DNA of 64,000 nucleotides from Heracleum sosnowskyi (lineage: Eukaryota > Streptophyta > Magnoliopsida > Apiales > Apiaceae), in NCBI GenBank assembly GCA_030848705.1, contig CM061242.1, forward strand, positions 130,024,757 to 130,088,756, given 5' to 3'. The translations under genes were made by a program, and so were the position numbers. Below are positions 53,673 through 64,000 of the stretch, in pieces; positions within the stretch are counted from its first letter, which is position 1, and each line of letters begins with the position of its first letter. The notes beneath the pieces were generated by a model. The model worked only from the letters and a program-made list of their open reading frames with translations, ran no database searches and was not told where the DNA came from.

Positions 53673-53705
53673 TAGCATAATAATCCGTGCGAGGCACGGG
53701 TCATT
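53673..53705 (-). mobile_element. Helitron 3' terminus (minus strand)
   Basis: On the minus strand a hairpin (CCCGTGCCTCGCACGG) is followed by ATTATTATG and CTAG|T, the canonical Helitron 3' end with insertion before T. The element would extend to higher coordinates. I could not fix its 5' TC end, so only the terminus is called. Confidence 0.5.
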
Positions 53706-55389
53706 TTCTAGCCTCATACAAGAATGCGAGTTAAGAATTTTAAAGTCAAGCTCAGACATACTTTGTTATAGAATGAAATTGATGAGCCACTATTTAAGGA
53801 ATTTAAGTGTAGCACCACAGTAAAATGCAATAGCAACTTCATCAAGGAACTTACAAGATAATAGCTGATATTACTATTATCATTCTCATAAAAACCTCAC
53901 ATTCTAATAGTCTTTTAAAATTTCATTTGCTCAAATATCAGGAGCTAGGGTTAATGTATGTTACGACACCAAAGAAAAACCTCCTCTTTTGAGCTCGTCC
54001 AGTATGTATATCTCTTGCTTGATTTGATTTACATATCCTTCAAAAAAAAGGCGACCTTCCACGGCATACTTGGTTATAAGACCGTGAATTATGCATTATA
54101 ATGACACATATATAAGGAGATTGCTGGATAGATTTTGTCATAGCGTTACATGACACATAAGATCTGTCAGCAGGTGTAATCATATCTAAAATACCCATGT
54201 AGTGGGGTATTATCTGCAGCCATGTTGGGGAACCAGTTGTAAGAACAATCACTTAATGTGGATTAAGTGGCAATAAACGTTTTAACTCCACATGTGAACA
54301 TCTTCCTGTAAAATGTAAGACACCTGAAAATCGTTCAATTTGCATTAATCTCCAAGTATAAGTATATTATAGGCATTTGTCATCTTGATAAAAAAAAAAA
54401 GCGTTTACAACTCTACATAGTATTATATTAGTGTTATGCTTAATGTAAAGTAAGACCATTTAAGAACCTCAAGGTATGCGCGATAACACTGGGAAAATGC
54501 AAAATATTTGATAATCCATATCTCCACTGAATCATGCCAAGTACTATAGCTCCAAAAAAGTTAATAATGTCATAGTCATTAATAAATCTCTGCCGAATTT
54601 TGCAATAGAAGTATTGTAGATATAAAATTGCATGGTAACCTATACATATTTAAAAGTTGATTATATTATTAAAATCACTACTTCTAATCAATTACATAAT
54701 TGATGGATTGGGTAATACCCATGCAGCAAATTTAAATACTCCTCCAAAAGAGGCCGACTCTCTTAAAAATGCACATTTTAGTTAGGACATTTGATAATAT
54801 GGTATATACAATTACATTAGTAGTGATCCTATAACTTTTCATTTCCATTAGTACCTTCTAATTAAACACATTTAAAAATTCTCTATTGGGGCATGTCTAT
54901 CAATATCGTGAACTATTTTATTTCGGTGAAAAACAAAAAACAAGCCTCTATGTTACACATATCAATCTCGTAAATGGACTAAAGAAAATTATAAAGTATA
55001 TAGATCGTTATAATGTTTTTACTTGACTGACTCCATCGTGTAGGTTTCAACTTTATACAGTGACTTACCATGTTAAGGAGTCATAGAAGTGCAGGTTAAG
55101 GAGTTATCTTGCGAAAAGGGTGTTGGCTTTTAATTGCTGATGCAACATTCTCTTCCGTACTCAAGTTGACTGATAGTATCTATATCCTGCATAATAGAAC
55201 ATTAAAAAAATTTAATAAAACAGTGTCAACTGATCACCTCTAAGAAGTCCGAAGAATCAACAACTGTAACAACATGACCCTAAGTCCCAACAAATTCAAC
55301 AATCAAAATAAATTTAAGGGAAATAAAATGCATCTCATGTTTATAGGGAAAACAAAAGATAAGTGTCACTTTAACTAACTAAAAGATTC
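53706..55389. other. Intergenic region upstream of the LINE, no gene seen
   Basis: AT-rich DNA, probably including the body of the Helitron ending at 53673. No coding exon is recognised. Confidence 0.35.
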
Positions 55390-58266
55390 AACCTAGCATC
55401 ACAGAGATTCAGAACAAAATGTTGATAGAGATAGTATCTCAAAAAGAAGTTAAAGATGCTCTTTTTAGCATGGATCCGGATAAGGCACCTGGGAAGGATG
55501 GATACACTCCGGGTTTTTACCAAAAATGCTGGCCTATTGTAGGGAAAGATGTTACGGAATTAGTTAATATCTTCTTCAGAGAAGGAAAGATGCCAACTAG
55601 TTTGAATGATACGATCCTGGTTCTCATACCTAAAATACCTAAAAAGAAGAGCCCAGAGGGGATGGGTGATTTGCGTCCTATTGCCTTATGCAATGTGCTT
55701 TACAAAATTATTGGCAAGGTCATGGCTAACCGTCTAAAAACGCTCCTACCTTTGGTTATCTCTGAAAATCAAAGTGCGTTTATGAAGGGCAGATTGATTT
55801 CTGACAATGTTTTGATCTCTTTTGAGGTTCTCCATTACCTTAAGAGAAAGCAGCAGGGTAAAACAGGATTCATGGCGTTAAAATTGGACTTGAGCAAGGC
55901 ATATGACAGGATGGAGTGGGAGTTTTTGGAGGCTATTATGAAACGTATGGGTTTTTGTGTTAAATGGGTAGCAATGGTTCTATAACACATGGAGGGGAGG
56001 TTTTTGGTCAAGTGGTGCCTTCTCGAGGAATCAGACAAGGGGATCATCTCTCCTCTTATCTTTTCATTCTTTGTGCTGAGGGTCTCTCCAGTTTAATTCG
56101 TAAGTATGAAAAGGAAAAATGGTTGCATGGCTGTAAGGTGGCAAAAGGAGCTCCTGTTATCTCGCATATGCTTTTTGCGGATGACAGTTATATTTATTGT
56201 AAGGCAACAGTGGACGAGGCTAGACGTGTTCTTGAGTTGTTGAAGATTTTTGAGGATGCTGCTGGACAGAAGGTGAATTTGGAAAAATCCTCGGTTTTCT
56301 TCAGCAAAAATACGAAGACTGAGATCAAAGGTAGTGTGCTTAATGTTTTGGAGATGCGAATGGCAAATGACAGCAGCTCATATCTGGGACTTCCTAGTAC
56401 AATTGGACGTAATAAAGCGGCTGTCTTTGGCAGTTTGAAGGACAAGATTCGGGCTCGAATTCAAGGATGGGATGGTAAATGGTTTTCAGGTGGAGGGAAA
56501 GAAGTGTTAATCAAGATGGTTCTGCAATCCATTCCTACTTATACCATGAGTGTTTTTTTGTTGCCAATGAAAGTGTGCCAGGAGATTGAGAGCCTGATAA
56601 GCAGCTATTGGTGGCGCTCTTCGAAACAAAGCAAAGGCATCCATTGGCGCAGCTGGGATAAGGTGTGCTCGCACAAATATAATGGGGGAATGGGCTTCAA
56701 AAGCATAAGAGACTTTAATTTAGCTATGTTGGGAAGACAGGGATGGAGGCTGATGAATTTTGAAAACTCTCTTGTTGGACGTGTGTTTAAAGCAAAATAC
56801 TATCCTCAAAGTAATTTTCTGGACGCAAATCTGGGACGCAATCCTAGTTATGTTTGGAGAAGCATTTTGGAGTCTCAGACACTTCTCAAGAGAGGTGCTA
56901 GATGGAGGATAGGGGATGGCCGCAGTATACCGGTTATTAATCAGCCATGGCTTGCAGACCTGGAAAATCCGTTTATCACTTCGCAACATATTGCTCTACG
57001 AGAGGCAACAGTACATAACTTGTTCAAAACGAACAGTAGAGAATGGGATGGGGACATTATCACTGATCTATTTGATGACCGAGACAGGGAGGCAATCAAA
57101 AACATAGTGTTCTGCAGAAACCAATATGCAGACACTAGATATTGGCTTTTTGAACAGAATGGACAATATACGGTGAGAAGTGCATATAAGCTGCTACAAA
57201 GAATTCATGGTAACTGGGTTGAAAATGAGGATACTAAACTCTGGCGGGGTCTATGGAAATTACAGATTCCGGGCAAGGTTAAAATTTTTCTTTGGAGAGC
57301 TTTAAATAGCTACCTACCAACGAAGAGTAATTTGCAATCTCGTATGGTTCAAACGGACGATGTCTGTCCGCTTTGTGGAGCTGATAAGGAGACCATTGCC
57401 CATTGCTTTATACATTGTCTGTTTGCTAAGAGTTGCTGGGACATGGTATGCCCGGAAGTCAGCTTTGATAGTTTGATGAACTTTGTCACATGGTTTGTGT
57501 ACGTACTGGAGCACTTAAAGGAAAAGGCGACGAAGATTAGCATGGTCTGTTGGAGCATTTGGAGAGCCAGGAATGATGTTGTGTGGAACAATAAAAACGT
57601 GAGGGCAGGTAATATAGTGACTATTGCTTTTGCATACCTTTCACAGTGGAAAGAAGTTCAGAATTTGGGGAAACTCACTTCTCCAATACCAGTCCAATCT
57701 ACTGGTAGTACGGAACGATGGGCCAAACCGGATATGGGATGTGTTAAGGTCAACTGCGATGCAACTATTTTTACAAGCTCTAGCCGATATGGTGTGGGTT
57801 GGATAGCGAGGGATGACAAAGGAGAGCTGATCTTTGCATCTAGTATATGTTTTCCAGGCAAACCAGAAGTTCACCATGCTGAGACAGTAGGCATTCGTGA
57901 AGCACTTAGCTGGATTAAGGCTGAGATAGATAGCATAGTCGGAAGTAGTGATCATAGCAATCAGCAGCGCTTCATAGTGGAATCAGACTGCCAAGTAGCA
58001 GTGAATGCAGTGCTTAAAAAGGAGAGAATCTATTCACCCTTCGGCGGTGTAGTAGATGAGTGCAGAAGCATTCTCGAGTTGTACAACTTCATAGATGTTG
58101 TTTTTGTCAAACGATTTGGGAACAAGGCAGCGGATTGGTTAGCTAGCGAGTCGAGTTCTAATCCAGGTTGTATTTACAAAGGGGAGTTTGTTCCCTCTGA
58201 GCTTATTTGTATTTTGGAGAATGATTTGAAGTAATAGAAACTCTATTTGCCTTCAAAAAAAAAAAA
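55390..58266 (+). mobile_element. 5'-truncated L1-type LINE with RNase H domain
   Basis: This is a non-LTR retrotransposon fragment. The endonuclease and gag-like ORF1 are missing, and it begins just before the RT domain. It ends TTTGCCTTC followed by a 12-base poly(A) (58255-58266), as expected for target-primed insertion. The domain order is RT, a zf-RVT zinc-binding domain and a plant-type RNase H. I could not find a target duplication. The left limit is approximate. Confidence 0.88.
55419..58234 (+). pseudogene. LINE reverse transcriptase, zf-RVT and RNase H (frameshifted)
   Basis: The first open part (55419-55985) has SMDPDKAPGKDGYTPGFYQK, LRPIALCNVLYKIIGKVMANR, NQSAFMKGRLISDN and ALKLDLSKAYDRMEWEFL. 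It then shifts frame near 55968-55985: after KWV the continuing frame is NGSITHGGEVFGQVVPSRGI. About a dozen residues normally between these motifs are absent, so a small frame-changing deletion is likely. The second part (55964-58234) holds RQGDHLSSYLFILCAEGLS (usually GDPLSPYLF) and the catalytic MLFADDSYIYC. It continues with a zf-RVT region (LWKLQIPGKVKIFLWRAL ... CPLCGADKETIAHCFIHC) and a C-terminal RNase H (KVNCDATIFTSSSRYGVGW, HHAETVGIREALSW, VESDCQVAVNAV, GNKAADWLA). Confidence 0.92.
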
Positions 58267-58575
58267 GATGATATAATAAGCTAGAATATGACAATCCTTT
58301 AAAACCAACTATACACAAACAATATTTCGAACCAAGTGTTCCAAGACCTCAGTAGCCATTCTAAATCTCTAAAAGTTTGTATAATGGCAGAATGTCATTC
58401 CCTTATAATAATGGTTCTATATTAGTTGATAAACCAAAGCTATAGTTGTTTGTAATAAAAATACAAATAATAAGCTTTAATGTCACATAAGTTGATATAG
58501 TTTTGAGAGAGATATGTAATGGATAAATATCAATTATAGTTCAGCGTTATGTGGCTATTAATGGGAAGAACTACA

Positions 58576-58611
<36 letters not shown>

Positions 58612-59668
58612 CATGTATTTCTCTTTTTTTACAAATGGTGTGTACCAATTTCTGTTCTAAGTTACGAAAAGAAAAAGATGGGATACAAACCAAAAAACAC
58701 TAAGTTAAGAAAAGAGAGAGAGAGATGGGATACAAACCACAAAACAATATCTTTGGACGATATTGTGTACCTATGACCTGCAAGAAGCATTTCGTCCATG
58801 CCTATCACACTAGACATGAGCAACCCAAGTTCGAGAAGTATATATGCATTATTTGTCTAAAAACAAAAAATATCTTCAGTTCCTGATGCCTGATAGATGT
58901 TGTCATAACTAATACCAATATAAAACTTAACGAACCTGGTCAGCGATTGTATTTCTCTTGGTCATATATTGGCCTCCGACTTGCCTGCAAAGATCCTATA
59001 TTAAAGGTATTTCCACTTGAAGTATTTAACCTCAACTAATAATGGTATTACGAAATAAAAAAAACATCTTATGTTGACTTGTGACCAATTATAAACTTCT
59101 CCAGTAGTGTACTCAATACTCACCATCTTGAGAGGCTGAGTTTGACTTTTAAAACAACCATAATAATAGGTTCCTGCATTAAATTGTTCATAAACTTATA
59201 TATATAAATCTGCATCCCATACTTGTGCTGCAAGAAACCACATGTTTCTTCCTGCATCCCATCATCCAGGACTGTATTGCTCTCCCTACAAAGGGGGTCG
59301 AAAAAGGGAAAACATCAAATAATGCGTGCATTGTAAATATTTTATTCAATTATGTGTCCACCTTGAAGAAGCTCGGAATTACAAAGCTGCCTAAAAAGTA
59401 GCTAAACTAAAAAAGCTGTCAAAAGTAGCGACTAAAAAAAAAATTCTTTCATTGATCAATGGCTTTGCGCATTCGCTGAGACTCTATTCAACACCAATTT
59501 TTTAACACAAATATTAAATAAGTGGAGAAAAATGAGTTGTTTGCACAGAATTCATGGAAGCCTATTTAAGCAAACACACATAAAGCCAAGGGATGCATGA
59601 ACTATAAATCAAGCATGTACCATAACTGAAGTGATTAGCAAGCACATTCATAAGCCAAAAAATTACCT
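58267..59668. other. Intergenic DNA downstream of the LINE, no gene seen
   Basis: Contains a (TA)n microsatellite (58579-58606) and two near-identical copies of AAGATGGGATACAAACCA(A/C)AAAACA about 50 bp apart (about 58675 and 58723). Part of the right side may be 3' untranslated region of the next, minus-strand gene. Confidence 0.4.
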
Positions 59669-60362
59669 CTAGTGCTCCCTCCTGCGCGCGCCTGCATTAA
59701 CAACTTGGTGAACTTCTTTCTCAACCGGGGTTAAGTTGGTCGGCCTATGGTTGGGGACATCCTCTGTTTACACCAAAAAGCACAAAGGAAAAGTAAATAT
59801 GTCTTGCAAAAGAAGCAACAGTTCTAGTGCAAATGCTAGTCTCAAAGCTTATCACATACGAGAGAATGTGTACAAATATCAATACTTCCTCTACCTGCTC
59901 CACTATCTACATCATCAAAAGCCCGAGCATCATTTGCGCTTGGGGGCAATGTCACAACAGTCATCATGGGGTACCTCCCATGCTTAAATAGAAAAATCAG
60001 TATTGCATAAATGAACAAATTAAGATTAACATTGGTTGTGGAAAATTCCTTTCCACACAGAGGATCGATTAGGAAATGGTTATAATAATACACAATTGAT
60101 CAGTCCCTCTTACATGTTTAACTGCTGATCCACGAATTTCGTGGGAGCTTCCACATGAAAGTGTGCCTACTGAAATTCAAGTCATCACTTTAGAGACATA
60201 ATTAATTCATTAAAAATGAAGTCATTGCTAGGATTTACCGTTTAAAATCCTTCGATAATCATTGCTCTTCTTCTTCTCCAATCTTCGCCTTTCCTTAACA
60301 TCCTCGGTAAGGACTACTGTGGGGCAGCCTCTTTTCTTGGTGGCTGGTCCATCAATAAAAGG
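59669..60362 (-). CDS. Unrecognised protein, four 3' exons with consistent phases
   Basis: I do not recognise the family. Four minus-strand blocks with GT/AG borders join in one frame to a stop codon: 60362-60239, 60169-60114, 59982-59895, 59763-59669. The translation starts PFIDGPATKKRGCPTVVLTE. A strongly basic, coiled-coil-prone stretch follows (VKERRRLEKKKSNDYRRIL), then SCGSSHEIRGSAVKH, YPMMTVVTLPPSANDARAF and PTNLTPVEKEVHQVVNAGAR before the stop. Basic composition suggests a nuclear or nucleic-acid-associated protein, but that is weak inference. The 5' end is unresolved (see the next entry). It could also be a gene fragment captured by a transposon. Confidence 0.45.
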
Positions 60363-62929
60363 CTGCGCAGTACAGATCCTGGATTGTTGTCACTGGCTTT
60401 ATTATCCAAAAGTAGGTCTCTTGTATAGTGGTATGAATTAAAACAATCCAAGGAACAAACTACATTAATACCTCTTTGGCAAACACAACTGATAACATGG
60501 CATAACACAACATAATGAACTAATAGTTTAGAAGTTGAGTGTTGTCCATAACAACGATGAGCATAAAAGTCCAGCTTAAAGCTAGTTAATCAAAAATTAA
60601 TCGCATAGAGCAAGTTTGGGCCTCATATTCTTTGCTCCCATGAGAATACAACACTATAAGACAACATGATGCATTAAGAGTCATATAAAAAAATTAATAG
60701 TATTATTAGAATATGCTGATTATAAATAACTCAAAGAATCACAATATAATTCAAACAATCACAACTTATTGTTTAGGAGACTATATATTAATAATCAGAT
60801 CACAAAATTAATTTATTGAGTGCAACCATAGGTCCTTTTTATTGTATGTTTAACTCTTATTCTTGCTTAAAGAAAAGTATGGATACTCTACTCTTTCTCA
60901 CATATTAATTCAAACAAATTGAATGATCAAGCAAATCGAATGATCAGTTTACCTACTAATATTACACTACTATAGTTTAATGCAGTAAAACTTAAACTAA
61001 AAAACATAAGCGTTAAAAGAATTGGTACCTAGCAATGCGTATTTAATACATACAACAATCTATGGGTTGAGCTCTATGTGAGGTTGTCTGAGTTTGTCTG
61101 CAATTTCCAGGTTTTCTTTGTCTATGTTGAAACAAATAGGAATTTCAATCCAACCTTGTTATTCTTTTTCCTTATAACCTGAAAATAAATTTTGCTTGAG
61201 AACAGTTAATTAAGAAATACTCGTCAATTATTTTGTCCAACAACAGGTCTGCCTTATTAATTGGTTAATTATATAAAATCCATTTGATCAAGTACAACTA
61301 CAAGCAGACTCATTTTACTATAGATTTGCTGACAAAACAGCGACAGATGGAAAATGAACGCACCACCTCTTCTACAAGAATAAGACAAAACTGGTGTTGT
61401 TCCACAATAATTTCTGGTAAAGAAAGCAAATGGAAGGCCTGGTTTGAAGAAATAAACTGGTTTCATGGAGATATTTCTGGGTATTAAATCTTATACCACT
61501 GGAAAGATTTTGAGGTCTAGAATCTTATGCAAAAAACGGTTCGGCAAACAAAATCTTTTACAGAAAGTTATGGCATTAAGAATATAAAGAATGCCAAGCG
61601 GTCAAAAAAACATTAGCACAGAGTCTTCTGACTTCTAGGCATTCAAAATGCGATATAAATGTGTTACAAAGAGCAGAAGATGAGCTCAAAGTGTACCTTG
61701 TAAAGCTGTTGTAAAAACATGATGAGAATTCTATAGAACGGAGATCTGGAATTGATGAGAAACTCACGAAAATCTGCCCAGGACATCAATTTAAGTGAAT
61801 GAATCAAATCTCAAATGCCACAAATTGTGCAATCCACAAATACCAATTCATAAGGGAAAATGAACCACACAGGAAAAAAGAGAAAGCACGTGAATAGATC
61901 AAGTAATTACCTGGGCATACGTTCATCCACACTAATCCAACATCTTGGCACCACCTACAACTCTCGATTCTCAATTTTCAATCCTCCAAACTCCAGAAAA
62001 TTAATCAGGTTATGCTCGGAAAATTAATCCAACCACACTTTTGATCACCCAATTAACTGATTAAAATGTCTCACGATGACGGAAACTGAAGAACTATTTG
62101 TTGTTAATGAGGAACCGCAACCCTAGCCCTTTTCATGCCGGACACGAAAGCACAATACGTAGTCACCCGCACAACAAATAAATCTGTAAAGGGGCAAACT
62201 TGTCTTTTCACGGTATTAAAAAATCTCAGAATATTTTCTCCTTGTTGGCGTATTATATATAGAAAGATTATCTTTTATAAGTCTAAATTATCACAAAATA
62301 CACAATTTATTCACCCTTGTAGTACCACAATTATCATCATATATTTAAATTTTCAATTCGTGATTGTTATGTTTTCAATAAAAAAATTTTATTTTAGAAT
62401 AAACTAATCATTTATATTGTTCAAATAAAAAAGCTATTTAATGTTAATAAATTATATTTGACTCGTATTCGACGAATCATAGACTACTCTGTTTAAAAAA
62501 AATTATGGTATTGCCTCATATTTGGTTTGGATTCGGACCTTAACACCCTGGATTAGTTTATATCCAAATAAAATTATACCGGACCCAAATCTGGATACTA
62601 TAAAAAAAATAACCTAGACATGAGTAGAAGGATACCCAATTTTATCCAAATCATTTTTACAGCCCTAAATAAGCAGATGATCATTTTTACAACCTTAGTA
62701 AGCCGATAGCCCATTGTTGTTAACCATTTTTAGGTGATTAAAAATCGAAATCTAAATATGCGATGACGAGAAATGAGTTTTTATTATTAAATTATTCAAG
62801 ATAATTATAGATTATGATATGAACTATAAATAAATTTAAACATTTGAAAATAGTTCTCAAATTGATTTCAGAATTAATATGGAGTAATGTTTTGTTAATA
62901 ATATGCATTGAATAGGTTGATATGAGTTG
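60363..62929. other. Intergenic or intronic DNA around the unrecognised gene
   Basis: Apart from the tentative exon at 61697-61786, I see no coding exon. A possible 5' leader lies at about 61910-62130 on the minus strand (a CGTATGCCCAG|GTAATT donor at about 61912). The right third (62135-62929) is AT-rich with no recognised feature. Confidence 0.35.
61697..61786 (-). CDS. Possible first exon of the unrecognised gene
   Basis: ATG at 61786 opens 30 codons (MSWADFREFLINSRSPFYR ...) ending LYK at a GT donor in phase 0. That is also the phase of the exon starting at 60362, and joining them would give about 150 residues. The 1.3-kb intron and the weak acceptor (GTACTGCGCAG) are reasons for doubt. 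Confidence 0.22.
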
Positions 62930-63306
62930 TAACTTGTAACTAACATCTACTTCTCCACATGTATATTTCAGTATATTAGCTGTTTGTGTTAGGTTAAGTC
63001 TTGGCTTTCATAACTTAAGTCTTGGCTTTCCCACTGTATTCAGGGAAAGCTTGTTAGTAATGTCTCTATTTATTCACTGCACATAATACTGAAAAAATCA
63101 TTATCCTTCCAACCTTTCATGGTATTAGAGCGGGTTCGATAATCAAGCAATTTTTTTTTTCATTTATCAACAACTTTCTTTATGGCCAACTCTAACACTA
63201 TCCCGATGTTGAGCCATCTTCTCCGTTGGTTATTGTCTCACTGAGCAATATCCTCAAACTCAACACCTCCAATCACATGTCATGGAGGCTGCAAGTTGAG
63301 GCAACC
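62930..63306 (+). mobile_element. Ty1/copia fragment: end of LTR, PBS, start of gag
   Basis: TGGTATTAGAGC at 63120-63131, preceded by ...CCTTTCA, is a near-match to the copia initiator Met-tRNA primer-binding site and fixes the end of a plus-strand 5' LTR at 63119. An ATG at 63182 (MANSNTI), after a one-base frameshift near 63200, leads into a copia gag start with LSNILKLNTSN and HMSWRLQVEAT. The copy is cut at 63306 by the next element. The LTR left end is not determined. Confidence 0.6.
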
Positions 63307-64000
63307 TGTAATAACCCCAAATTTTGGACTTAGTTTAAAAAAAAAATTTGATGAATAGTAAATTTCTGAACCGAAAAAGATTTTCAGACCACCCTATGTA
63401 CGAGTCGGGATAATGAACTTTCGAAGTCGTATTAGTGATCTACTTTGAAAATGAAGGAATGCAAAAGCTGTCAGAATCAGAAAAATAGCATTTTCTGTTT
63501 TCTCCGAAATTTCACCAATAACGGACAGATTAATCATTATTTGAAAATATTGGAGGATTTAAATTATCAATTCCATGGATATGGATTTAATAAAAGAATT
63601 AGTAATATCAAGAACGTTTACGGTAAACTACTTCGATAGAACACTTAAGAAATCCTTGCGAGCGTTCAACGAGATTAAGCGATTAAGCAAACGAATCATG
63701 GATTAAGGATTGAAATTATGACAAGATTAAATATCCTACATGATCATCAAGAGAATTATATCAAGTGGATTCAAGGATTTAAACAAAAAGGAAGCTAACC
63801 AGGAGTTAAGAAACTCTATAAAAAGAGATTGAGAATATTCGAATAAACGCGAGAACATTTTCTAAGAACAAGGAATAAAGAGGGAACAGATAAGGGATTG
63901 TGCCACAGTGGAGTAATAAAATGCAACATATAAGTTGTAACGTATTGATTTTATTAAAAGGACACAAAGACGATCCAATTGGTGGAAGAAGAAAAACCAA
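63307..64000 (+). mobile_element. Probable start of a Ty3/gypsy LTR (runs off the window)
   Basis: TGTAATAACCCCAAATTTTGG begins abruptly inside the copia gag coding sequence. TGTAAT(A)CCCC starts are common for LTRs of plant chromoviruses. The following 690 bp have no ORF of note and no LTR end within the window. The candidate target duplication is CAACC (63302-63306), but the partner is outside, so orientation and family are inferred. Confidence 0.4.

Noticed and set aside
60314..60508. 64-residue ORF (MLCHVISCVCQRG...)
   Set aside because: It overlaps the basic exon 60239-60362 in another frame, and only the other frame splices in phase with the next three exons.

Overview
The window is nuclear DNA of a flowering plant, almost certainly a eudicot. 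It is AT-rich, the host genes have many introns with GT/AG borders, and the gene families are plant-specific (plant cysteine oxidase, GH3, MIZ1/DUF617, CPP1-like DUF3353). The intergenic space is packed with plant LTR retrotransposons, MITEs and a LINE. I cannot name the species. I found no bacterial, organellar or viral gene cluster, CRISPR array, tRNA or rRNA gene.

Layout: 1-3073 is the 5' end of a minus-strand Ty3/gypsy element (A; Tat-like gag and protease, 5' LTR) that runs off the left edge. 5031-13686 is a complete but dead minus-strand Ty3/gypsy element (B) of the dual-RNase-H Tat type, with 632-bp LTRs, a CATAC target duplication and a TCGACCTC-rich tandem array in its 3' untranslated region. 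14090-24914 is a 10-exon plus-strand O-fucosyltransferase gene. Its intron 4 holds a young 5.2-kb Ty1/copia element in antisense (17089-22246, ATCTA duplication, one LTR mismatch). 25554-30264 is an AT-rich transposon graveyard: a Helitron-like tandem duplication, a 586-bp hAT MITE, a smaller inverted-repeat element and a 739-bp Mutator-type MITE. 30413-34334 is a 5-exon plant cysteine oxidase gene. 36348-38707 is a 3-exon GH3 acyl-acid-amido synthetase gene with a relic of GH3 exon 1 about 1.1 kb upstream.

39067-41603 (minus) is a CPP1-like chloroplast J-domain/membrane protein, divergent from an NC2-beta/Dr1 gene (42111-45089, plus). A DUF617/MIZ1-like gene (46208-46978, plus) and a kinesin-8A gene (48382-52679, minus) follow. 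From memory, CPP1, NF-YB13 and a DUF617 gene lie close together on Arabidopsis chromosome 5, so this looks like conserved microsynteny. 55390-58266 is a 5'-truncated L1-type LINE with an RNase H domain. 59669-60362 (perhaps to 61786, minus) is an unrecognised gene whose exon phases all agree. The right edge (62930-64000) is a Ty1/copia remnant interrupted by what looks like the start of a Ty3/gypsy LTR.

The host genes are ordinary single-copy-type plant genes and do not form an operon-like unit. The hypoxia sensor (PCO) and the auxin-conjugation-type enzyme (GH3) are simply neighbours. I found no convincing new biological system. The most useful second looks are the 60-bp-period array inside element B, the MITE 149 bp upstream of the PCO start codon, the recent antisense copia in the O-fucosyltransferase intron, and the unrecognised gene near 60 kb.
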